Below, piece after piece: positions 1-5,237 of a stretch of 11,245 nt of DNA. The notes beneath the pieces were generated by a model. That model searched no databases. It had not been told where the DNA came from and saw only the letters and a list, made by a program, of their open reading frames with translations. This DNA is from JBFXEO01 sp050180015. GTDB lineage: Bacteria > Bacteroidota > Bacteroidia > Bacteroidales > Tenuifilaceae. Both the position numbers and the translations under genes were made by a program. The stretch is from positions 1 to 11,245 of the forward strand of contig JBFXEO010000086.1 of assembly GCA_050180015.1 (NCBI GenBank), written 5' to 3'. The first letter of the stretch is position 1; the number at the start of each line of letters is the position of its first letter.

Positions 1-2
1 GT

Positions 3-158
3 AAGATAACCCGTAAAACAATGGAACAAAGAATGAATTACCTTCGCCCAAAAGCAGAGTATGTAAACTCTTTTCCTTCACGCGTATCTTCGCTGTCATT
101 TAAAACTTTTTTGTTTATGCGCTCGCTTATAAAATTGTTTTTCAATAAATTGATTTAA
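3..158 (+). CDS. Possible 3' end of a gene cut by the window edge, unknown product
   Basis: An open frame enters from the left edge and reads 51 residues to a TAA stop. The end of the protein is basic and hydrophobic (for example FLFMRSLIKLFFNKLI), and there are several CGC and TCG codons, unlike the A+T-rich genes that follow. I do not recognise a family. The opposite strand also has a short open frame here, so coding is not certain. The frame stops just where the promoter of the next gene begins, which suits a real gene end. Confidence 0.25.
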   Translation, partial: KITRKTMEQRMNYLRPKAEYVNSFPSRVSSLSFKTFLFMRSLIKLFFNKLI

Positions 159-163
159 ATTTG
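134..163 (+). promoter_or_regulatory. Bacteroidota-type promoter for the TPR gene
   Basis: ATTG at 134-137 (-33 region) is followed after 18 bp by TAAATTTG at 156-163, a perfect match to the TAnnTTTG -7 box. Transcription would start near 170 and leave an untranslated leader of about 50 nt. No Shine-Dalgarno sequence precedes the ATG at 222, which is normal in this phylum. Confidence 0.5.
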
Positions 164-221
164 ATGTAGCATTAATGTTGCATCAAAAGTTTTAAATTGT
201 AATCGAATAAAACATACAGTT

Positions 222-1364
222 ATGAAAAAGATATTACTTTATTCTTTGTTCTTCTTTTTATTTAATAATTCACTTATGGCCCAAGTAGATTATATTAATT
301 ATCAAAGTTCGAATGCTAATAGTATGATGTTTAATTCTCTTAGAGATGCTCAAGCTAGGCATGACAAGGCTGTTGAATATGCTAAATCTTTATTAAAATG
401 GACTAATGATCTAAATGCCCAGGAAACAGATTTGATTTTTCAAAATGCTATTAAAGTATATCAACAAAAATTGAAGTATTTGCTTACAGGTAAAGATGTT
501 CAAATATCTCAAGAAGCTAATAATTTAATATTAATAGAAAGTGGTATTGGAGAGGAAATCTCAAAATATAATCAAAGAGTTGCAGAGGCTAAAAGGAAAA
601 CAGATGAAGATAATAGCCCAAAAAGGATTTATGAAAGAGGACTGAGTAAACTGAAAAATGAAGATTATAGTGGTGCTTTAATCGATTTTAAGAAGGTGAC
701 AGAAATTGCACCTGATTTTGCAGCTGGTTATTTTAATGTTGGCTTATGCTATTTTATGCAAAAAAAATATGAGTCGGCCTCACAATACTTGGACAAATCA
801 ATTTTAATAGACCCAAAACCTTATGCATATAATTATAAAGGTTGGGCAGAGTATTACAAAAAGAACTATGTTCAAGCAATACAGGATTTCACTTTACAGA
901 TTGAAAATAGTAATCCAGATGACCCATCAGGTTATTACAATCGAGGCTCAGCAAAATCTGAACTAGGCGATTTCTTTGGTGCAATTTCAGACTATCAAAA
1001 AGCAATTGAAATTAAACCCGATTTTTCAATGGCATACAACAATCTTGGTTGGGTGTATTTTGAAAAAAAGGATTATCAGAAAGCTTTGAAGTATGCTAAC
1101 AAGTCAATTGAAGTTGATTCAGAAAATAGTGTTGCATATGATAGCCGTGCAGAAATTAAATTTAATTCAAATGATTATAAAGGGGCAATTTTAGATTGCA
1201 ATAAAGCCCTTGAATTAGATTCAAAGCTAGGAAATTCATATTTGATAAGAGGCAGAGCATACTATCGCCTAGGGAAAAAAGAAGAAGCCTGTAATGATTG
1301 GAGTTCGGCTGGACAATATGGCAAAACTGAAGCCTATGACTTCATCAGTAAGTATTGCAAATGA
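222..1364 (+). CDS. Exported tetratricopeptide-repeat protein
   Basis: The 380-residue protein starts with a clear signal peptide (KK, then a Leu/Phe-rich core, then SLMA|Q with cleavage near residue 20). There is no lipobox Cys, so it is probably periplasmic. Residues 21-130 form a charged helical region without a recognised domain. About seven TPR units of 34 residues run from about 133 to 370, with the usual pattern of G/A at helix-helix contacts and P after helix B (IAPDF, LIDPKP, IKPDF). The last 30 residues (GKKEEACNDWSSAGQYG, then a Cys near the end) match the cap common in Bacteroidota TPR proteins. TPRs bind other proteins, but the partner is not visible. The next gene begins 7 bp after the stop, so the two are probably cotranscribed and may work together. 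Low G+C and its place in the putative mobile element suggest acquired DNA. Sure of the fold, not of the role. Confidence 0.88.
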   Translation: MKKILLYSLFFFLFNNSLMAQVDYINYQSSNANSMMFNSLRDAQARHDKAVEYAKSLLKWTNDLNAQETDLIFQNAIKVYQQKLKYLLTGKDVQISQEANNLILIESGIGEEISKYNQRVAEAKRKTDEDNSPKRIYERGLSKLKNEDYSGALIDFKKVTEIAPDFAAGYFNVGLCYFMQKKYESASQYLDKSILIDPKPYAYNYKGWAEYYKKNYVQAIQDFTLQIENSNPDDPSGYYNRGSAKSELGDFFGAISDYQKAIEIKPDFSMAYNNLGWVYFEKKDYQKALKYANKSIEVDSENSVAYDSRAEIKFNSNDYKGAILDCNKALELDSKLGNSYLIRGRAYYRLGKKEEACNDWSSAGQYGKTEAYDFISKYCK

Positions 1365-1371
1365 AACAATT

Positions 1372-1725
1372 ATGATTAGAAATAATTATTGGGTAAATAT
1401 TGAAGAATACGCTCTAAATATTGATCTATTCATAGATTTTTGGAATCGAATTTCAAATAATGACATTAGTGGTCATTTAGTGGCTATTGAAAAAGAAATG
1501 CTTTCTCTGTTACCCCAAAAAGATGAATTAAAATCTCCGAAATTTGAATTACCTTGGGAAAAGATGAAATTTATAGCTTTCTATGATGACTTAACATTCT
1601 CAAAAAGGTATTTAGAAATGGTTGTAAATCATAAGCCTGTAGTTATTATAAAAGAAGCATTTACTCTTCTTGATGATAGATACAAGTTAATCACATCAAT
1701 TATTAAAGAACGTTTTGAAAGTTAA
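1372..1725 (+). CDS. Hypothetical 117-residue cytoplasmic protein, coupled to the TPR gene
   Basis: I do not recognise this protein. I chose the ATG at 1372 (MIRNNYWVNI), 7 bp after the TPR gene's TGA. In-frame ATGs upstream (1294, 1318, 1336) would overlap the TPR gene. It has no signal peptide or membrane segment and is rich in aromatic and charged residues (IDLFIDFWNRI, FELPWEKMKF), as expected of a small soluble alpha/beta or helical protein. A perfect terminator follows 16 bp after the stop, closing the two-gene unit. Small soluble proteins in such cargo operons are sometimes immunity or adaptor proteins, but nothing in the sequence proves this here. Confidence 0.65.
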   Translation: MIRNNYWVNIEEYALNIDLFIDFWNRISNNDISGHLVAIEKEMLSLLPQKDELKSPKFELPWEKMKFIAFYDDLTFSKRYLEMVVNHKPVVIIKEAFTLLDDRYKLITSIIKERFES

Positions 1726-1741
1726 TCATATCAATTTAAAT

Positions 1742-1765
1742 AAAGGGCTGCATTTGCAGCCCTTT
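1742..1765. terminator. Bidirectional rho-independent terminator
   Basis: A perfect 10-bp stem (AAAGGGCTGC with GCAGCCCTTT) encloses the loop ATTT, with T-rich sequence on one side and A-rich on the other. It sits between the convergent ends of the 117-residue gene and the minus-strand 60-residue gene (stop at 1768), so it can serve both. Confidence 0.88.
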
Positions 1766-1767
1766 AT

Positions 1768-1950
1768 TTAATAACCTATACTTATAAGCATTTCTCTTGC
1801 ATAAAACTTTGCTGAGCTGAGACTCGTAATTAGTAAACGTTGATTTGCATTGGTCCATGCCCCAATTTCATCCCTAAACCATAAATAGCCATCTTTACAT
1901 AGTCTAAACTCGTAAACCTTCCCATAGAATCGGACATAAAATTTTCTCAT
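1768..1950 (-). CDS. Hypothetical 60-residue protein
   Basis: The small protein is rich in aromatic residues (MRKFYVRFYGKVYEFRLCKD, then GYLWFRDEIGAW) and slightly basic. It has no signal peptide, membrane helix or known motif. Three points support coding: a sharp stop beside the shared terminator, a promoter-like sequence about 30 bp before its ATG, and a mix of Trp, Gly and Arg unusual for random A+T-rich DNA. The first half looks like short beta strands (KFYVRFYGKVYEFRLC), as in small DNA-binding or inhibitor proteins, but that is only a guess. Confidence 0.5.
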   Translation of the reverse strand: MRKFYVRFYGKVYEFRLCKDGYLWFRDEIGAWTNANQRLLITSLSSAKFYAREMLISIGY

Positions 1951-1978
1951 TTTTAAATAATTTATTAAATTAACATTC

Positions 1979-2009
1979 TAAATATAAATATGTTATATGG
2001 ATAATCCAA
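1979..2009 (-). promoter_or_regulatory. Possible promoter of the 60-residue gene
   Basis: On the minus strand TTG (2009-2007) is followed after 20 bp by TATATTTA (1986-1979), one mismatch from TAnnTTTG. Transcription would begin about 20 nt before the ATG at 1950. The region is very A+T-rich, so a chance match is possible. Confidence 0.35.
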
Positions 2010-2091
2010 GAATAATTAAAGATAAATATACTTCCTTATAGCTTAATATTATCTAAATTAGAATGCTCTCGATTTGAGATTTTAATAAAAA

Positions 2092-2142
2092 ATGGAGAAG
2101 GTTTGACGCCTGCCAGCCCTTCCATCCCTGTCAGGCGTTTTT
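2092..2142 (+). terminator. Terminator-like hairpin, possibly within a pseudoknot
   Basis: ACGCCTG (2106-2112) pairs with CAGGCGT (2132-2138), and five T residues follow, giving a terminator-like form but with a long 19-nt loop. The loop contains CCTTCCAT (2118-2125), which can pair with ATGG..AAGG at 2092-2101, so the whole could fold as an H-type pseudoknot. No gene ends just before it on the plus strand. It may end an unannotated small RNA or be a relic. Confidence 0.4.
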
Positions 2143-2409
2143 GCAGTTAGCCAAACTCTTCGCAATCCTAAGACTGCAAAAGAACTCACCAGCTCCATTA
2201 CTGCTCTTCCGGAACTTTTAATACTGTTTTTAACTGGAAAGCGAATCACGTTCTAGGTAATTTCAACTTCTAACAAATAGTTTAAATTAAAGGGATTGAT
2301 AATGCTGATACAGAATTTTATTACCTTTAATTAAGTTTTTAATGACAGATAATGCCTTGATGGTAATGCCAATAATTAAACTGTCGACATTTGTTTTAAT
2401 TGCAACAAT

Positions 2410-3207
2410 ATGAGTGGTTTATCTATTAAAGAATTCGGATTAGTAATAATAGAATCTTTGGGAGAAAATGATAAAAAAACAGGAACTATTCTTCATGACG
2501 AAATTATTAAGTATAAAAAGTTTCAAGAGCCTGATTTGTCATCGTATATTTATCAAGTTGTTACTAAAGAAGAACTATTTAAAGCAATTGACGAAATAAT
2601 TGAGAAAAATATGAACAACATATTTCTTCCAATTTTGCATTTTGAAACGCATGGCTTTGAAGAAGGGATTGTGTTGAAATCTAAAGAAATTATAGAATGG
2701 AAAGAGCTATTCTCAAAAACTAGAGAACTTAATATACTATTAAAAAACACTTTAGTTTTACATTTAGGAATGTGTAAAGGGGAGTATATTATCAGTAAAA
2801 TAAACCCATTAGAAAGAGCGCCATTTAAAGCAATAATTGGCACTTCTAAAAATATTGACGAAAAAAAATTACTTGAAGCATTTGAGGTGTTTTATGATAG
2901 TTTTTTCTTTTCGTTTTCACCTCTCGAAGCAGTTGATAAAATGAACAAAGCTATAGACGCAGAAAAAAAGATCTTTCATTTGATTATGTCTGACCATTGT
3001 TTTGATGAAATAGTTAATCCTAATTTAAATCCAAGTCATCTTGAAAGAATAATAAATCAACTTGCAATACATAAAAAAATTACAAATCCTAGATTTGAAA
3101 GCGCCGACTTTGAGGTTGTTAGAAAATATATTGAAGACATTATAACAAAGAGATTATCAGAAATAAAATTCAAAAAAGATTATTTCACAATGACCGATTT
3201 GAAATAA
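2410..3207 (+). CDS. Stand-alone CHAT-domain (caspase-like) cysteine peptidase
   Basis: The 265-residue protein matches the CHAT form of clan CD peptidases. A hydrophobic strand leads to LHFETHG (His77, His81-Gly82), where His81 is the expected catalytic His. A second strand leads to LVLHLGMCKGE with Cys122 as nucleophile, in the place of the family's LSACxTG. Then APFKAIIGTSKNID (137-150), a helix with FY, and SPLEAVDKMNKAI (170-182) match the family's typical second half. Residues 1-65 and 200-265 are not recognised. There is no signal peptide, so it should act in the cytoplasm. CHAT peptidases usually carry TPR, sensor or effector parts, or act beside a cognate substrate (for example TPR-CHAT in Craspase). 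This one is alone, with only the recombinase downstream, so its trigger and substrate are unknown. ATG 2410 is the first possible start after an in-frame stop at 2377. Confidence 0.78.
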   Translation: MSGLSIKEFGLVIIESLGENDKKTGTILHDEIIKYKKFQEPDLSSYIYQVVTKEELFKAIDEIIEKNMNNIFLPILHFETHGFEEGIVLKSKEIIEWKELFSKTRELNILLKNTLVLHLGMCKGEYIISKINPLERAPFKAIIGTSKNIDEKKLLEAFEVFYDSFFFSFSPLEAVDKMNKAIDAEKKIFHLIMSDHCFDEIVNPNLNPSHLERIINQLAIHKKITNPRFESADFEVVRKYIEDIITKRLSEIKFKKDYFTMTDLK

Positions 3208-3319
3208 TAACTATGCGAAAGTTCTGCTTAAATTCTTCTGGTAACAGGGGCAAGTACTTTTCTACGTTTTGTTTGAGTGTACAGTTAGATATTTCTTGCT
3301 GTTGAGAAAAAAAAGTTCA

Positions 3320-4594
3320 CTAAAAGTGGGAAGTATTGATAAGATTCCAAGAGTCATCCATGACTTGACTTTTAAAAGCATCTGTAATTTTTAGATACTT
3401 CTTTAAATCCTTCTCTTTTTTTGGGGCTCCCATATCTTGTAAGGCTTTAAGGTTAACTCCCAGCATAATGCTGTTTGTGATAAACGTTTTTCTTGCAGTA
3501 TGAAAGGTTATGGCATCGTAAAGCGGGATGGCTTTTTCAGTTGATTCACTTCCAATAACTGTTTTTTTTATCACCAGCCTATTAAAGCCTGTTTTTTCTG
3601 GTTGTTCAGATGCGATTAGTTTGCATGCCTCTTTAATATAATCATTTAGGTTTTGAATAGATATTTTGGGAAGGGGAGACTCTTCAGATCCATATTTTGT
3701 CAAAATTTCCAATGCAAACTTGTTAAGTGGGAGCGTTTTTACATACCCCGTTTTAATTTGCGTTTTCGTTAATAGTTTGCCATTGAAATGCTCTCTTTTC
3801 AGTGAAATTACATCGCTATACCTTAACCCTGTGAAACAAGCAAAACAGTACAAATCTCTAACTTTTTCAAGTCTATTGTTTTTGAAGTTATAGTTAAGAA
3901 GCATAAATATTTCATCCATACTTAAAAATATAACCTCCTTTTCGGGTTCATCAACCCTTAGTTTATCATAAATATTCCCACTGTAGTAGTTTCTTTCTTC
4001 CGCCCAATGCAAATAAGTTGCAATTACTCTTGTTATTTTAGCATAGTATCCAAGTTGTTTTTTCTCGGTAATAAAAGTAAAGTTCTTGAGTTTGTCCAAA
4101 AACTTTACATCAATATTATCCCAGGTTATTACAAATGATGTTTCTTTCTGAAATCTAATCAGAAAATTTTTAACAGTTGTGTATCCTTTAATAGTACGCT
4201 CTGCTTTATCTGCTTTGTTTGATTCAATGAAATCTGAAAACACATCAAGAAAGGAAGTTGATTTTAAAATGGCTTCTTCTTGGGGTTTAATCAAGAGGTT
4301 GTTTAGTTCAAATTCGCTTGGCTTTCTTTTCTCCTTAATAGTTTTGTTGAAAAGTTCTTTTGCTTTAAACTCTATTTCATCGATTAGTACATTAAACCTT
4401 ATATTCTCCTCATATTCCTTTTCGGTTAAGGAGGTAAGCTTTAATCGCTGTGTCTTTTTGTTCCAGTCACGTTTCCTAACCTTCCCAAGTTTCATTCTAT
4501 AAGGTTTATACTCACTTGTAATTTGTGCAAGGAGAGATACCTTTCCATTCTTATCTAATTTTTCTGATTTAAGATAAAATATGATATTTGCCAT
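3320..4594 (-). CDS. Tyrosine recombinase (integrase) of the Bacteroidota mobile-element type
   Basis: Predicted to integrate and excise the element. From the ATG at 4594 (424 residues): an arm-type DNA-binding domain at about 2-52 (IIFYLKSEK, KPYRMKLGKVRKRDWNKKTQ), a SAM-like core-binding domain at about 112-205 and a catalytic domain from about 215. Catalytic residues visible are Arg258 (FTGLRYSD), Lys281 (IKTGY), His365-x-x-Arg368 (FHTARKTF) and Tyr400 (KKYLKITD). The usual LGH box before the Tyr reads DMGAPKKEKD, so the second His/Trp seems replaced by Ala390. An in-frame TTG at 4624 would add 10 residues, but TTG starts are rare in this phylum and the family typically begins MANI or similar. 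The promoter and attachment-like repeats lie just upstream, which suggests that binding of recombinase or a helper there also controls expression. It converges with the CHAT gene. Confidence 0.9.
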   Translation of the reverse strand: MANIIFYLKSEKLDKNGKVSLLAQITSEYKPYRMKLGKVRKRDWNKKTQRLKLTSLTEKEYEENIRFNVLIDEIEFKAKELFNKTIKEKRKPSEFELNNLLIKPQEEAILKSTSFLDVFSDFIESNKADKAERTIKGYTTVKNFLIRFQKETSFVITWDNIDVKFLDKLKNFTFITEKKQLGYYAKITRVIATYLHWAEERNYYSGNIYDKLRVDEPEKEVIFLSMDEIFMLLNYNFKNNRLEKVRDLYCFACFTGLRYSDVISLKREHFNGKLLTKTQIKTGYVKTLPLNKFALEILTKYGSEESPLPKISIQNLNDYIKEACKLIASEQPEKTGFNRLVIKKTVIGSESTEKAIPLYDAITFHTARKTFITNSIMLGVNLKALQDMGAPKKEKDLKKYLKITDAFKSQVMDDSWNLINTSHF

Positions 4595-4632
4595 AATTAT
4601 GTCATTTTTATCAGATTGGGTCAAGTGAAAAG

Positions 4633-4653
4633 TAGGTGCTAAATAGGTGCTAA
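4633..4653. repeat. Two tandem copies of TAGGTGCTAA (putative arm sites)
   Basis: The exact 10-mer occurs at 4633-4642 and 4644-4653, an 11-bp period, or about one helical turn, so both copies face the same side of DNA. A third exact copy lies at 4818-4827 beyond the tRNA-like core. Short direct repeats near the recombinase gene are typical arm-type sites for integrases with an arm-binding domain. They fall just after the predicted start of transcription of the recombinase gene. Confidence 0.55.
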
Positions 4654-4661
4654 TAATTTAT

Positions 4662-4693
4662 CAAATGTAGTAAAATGAGTTATAAATTCCAAA
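4662..4693 (-). promoter_or_regulatory. Promoter of the recombinase gene
   Basis: On the minus strand TTTG (4693-4690) and TACATTTG (4669-4662) are separated by exactly 20 bp. Both boxes match the Bacteroidota consensus in full. The start of transcription should fall near 4655, directly before the repeats at 4653-4633, leaving a leader of about 60 nt to the ATG at 4594. Confidence 0.6.
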
Positions 4694-4764
4694 TATGCAA
4701 ATTGTAAAACGCAGAAAAACAAGCAAATAAATATATATAAGTAAAATGAGGTATAATAGATTAA

Positions 4765-4808
4765 AGTCCCGCCCCGGGTACGGAGAGCCTCGATAAATCG
4801 GGGCTTTT
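4765..4808 (+). other. Attachment-like site: tRNA 3'-end copy plus terminator
   Basis: AGTCCCGCCCCGGGTAC (4765-4781) looks like the 3' half of a T arm followed by the 3' acceptor strand of a tRNA. A hairpin follows (AGCCTCGAT with ATCGGGGCT, 4786-4805, then TTTT), like the terminator after a tRNA gene. No tRNA body precedes it: 4690-4764 is A+T-rich with no D or anticodon arm. It is therefore best read as the duplicated 3' fragment left by integration. The tRNA type cannot be decided from this piece, though an acceptor strand CCCGGGT with A is suggested. Confidence 0.5.
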
Positions 4809-4817
4809 CTGTTTTTA

Positions 4818-4827
4818 TAGGTGCTAA
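4818..4827. repeat. Third copy of TAGGTGCTAA
   Basis: An exact copy of the 10-mer found twice at 4633-4653, now on the other side of the tRNA-like core. In a simple integrated end only one side of the core should carry arm sites, so this copy suggests element DNA on both sides. Confidence 0.45.
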
Positions 4828-4847
4828 GGTTATATTTGGAGTTTTTC

Positions 4848-4873
4848 GTTGTTGATATATTTTTATCAACAAC
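4848..4873. repeat. Perfect 10-bp inverted repeat with 6-bp spacer
   Basis: GTTGTTGATA and TATCAACAAC flank TATTTT. The layout (two 10-bp arms, 6-bp centre) resembles a protein-binding site or a recombinase core site. As an RNA hairpin it is not followed by a T run, so a terminator is less likely. Confidence 0.5.
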
Positions 4874-4906
4874 AGTCAAGATAAAAGAACTTAAATAGGT
4901 ATTCTT

Positions 4907-5139
4907 TCACACCCCGTTGAGCCGATGCTGTATAAATAGCATTTTAAGGAGTTGGCGGCTGGTTGCGCTACTGCCCAGGTATTCTCGTAGGCTTTGCGAA
5001 GGGGCTATTCCGGTTTCTGTTCCCCCCGAACCAAGAACGAGATCGATGAATTTTTTTCCAATCAGATCAGCAGAAATCCGAATCCAGCAATAGTTTTTTT
5101 GCTTAACGTACGTGTGGAGTCCACCTCAATGATGATAGC
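4907..5139 (-). pseudogene. Relic of an IS1-like transposase
   Basis: On the minus strand a 72-codon open frame (5125-4907) contains LHTYVKQKNYCWIRISADL and then KKFIDLVLGSGGTETG. This resembles the catalytic core of IS1-type transposases (DEL-TYV--K--YCW-W-A-D, then GxR-TETG-LW). Just upstream IEVD occurs in another frame at 5119-5130, so the expected EVDELHTYV is broken by a frameshift. The fragment has no start and stops early without the expected C-terminal part. The match rests on my memory of the family, and no terminal inverted repeats were found. It lies between the A+T-rich element and the chromosomal genes. Confidence 0.45.
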
Positions 5140-5237
5140 TCAACCCATGTGTTATTAATAGGTTGATAAAAACCAGATGTCATTGGGCCGCCGCAAGGCA
5201 AAATATCATAAGTTTGCCTCAAAACCTCAACGGAATT

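Larger units (their letters stand above)
1951..2409. other. Gene-poor interval
   Basis: This 459-bp interval has no convincing coding frame. It holds the promoter-like sequence at 1979-2009 and the structured motif at 2092-2142. From 2143 to about 2250 composition is closer to the chromosomal part (several CTC, GGA and CCGG stretches), which could be the remains of older sequence. The rest is A+T-rich, and I found no full-consensus promoter for the CHAT gene in it. Confidence 0.6.
1..4808. mobile_element. Right-hand part of a putative tRNA-targeting integrative element
   Basis: Seen: this stretch is markedly richer in A+T than the housekeeping genes to the right. It contains mostly unrecognised or accessory genes, and ends with a tyrosine recombinase gene next to a sequence resembling a tRNA 3' end plus terminator. 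Known: tyrosine recombinases often insert elements into tRNA 3' ends, leaving an intact tRNA at one end and a short 3' copy at the other. Inferred: the 3' copy lies at 4765-4808, the element extends left beyond the window, and the intact tRNA should lie further left on the plus strand. No conjugation or phage structural gene is visible, so the type of element is unknown. The true right border may be as far as about 4905, because A+T-rich sequence and a repeat copy continue past the tRNA-like core. Confidence 0.5.

Noticed and set aside
1294..1371. Upstream starts for the 117-residue gene
   Set aside because: They would overlap the C-terminal TPR coding sequence. The ATG just after the TPR stop is the simpler choice.
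2106..2150. Integron attC-like site
   Set aside because: The inverted arms and a GTTAGCC nearby look superficially similar, but the required RYYYAAC/GTTRRRY core pairs are not present and no integron integrase is visible.
2553..2843. Minus-strand frame of 96 codons inside the CHAT gene
   Set aside because: It is antisense to the conserved His/Cys region of the CHAT domain and shows no features of its own.
4595..4624. TTG start adding 10 residues to the recombinase
   Set aside because: TTG starts are rare in this phylum, and the ATG at 4594 gives the usual N-terminus of the arm-binding domain.
4690..4781. A complete tRNA gene ending at 4781
   Set aside because: Only the T-arm 3' half and acceptor strand are present. 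The upstream 75 bp are A+T-rich with no D arm or anticodon arm.
4639..4879. Two small minus-strand frames across the attachment region
   Set aside because: They read through the tRNA-like end, its terminator hairpin and the repeats, and have no family resemblance. They are best explained as chance frames.
5163..5237. Upstream start for the Gfo/Idh-like gene
   Set aside because: The extra 25 residues do not fit the family, which normally begins with the first Rossmann strand (VKLGFFL).
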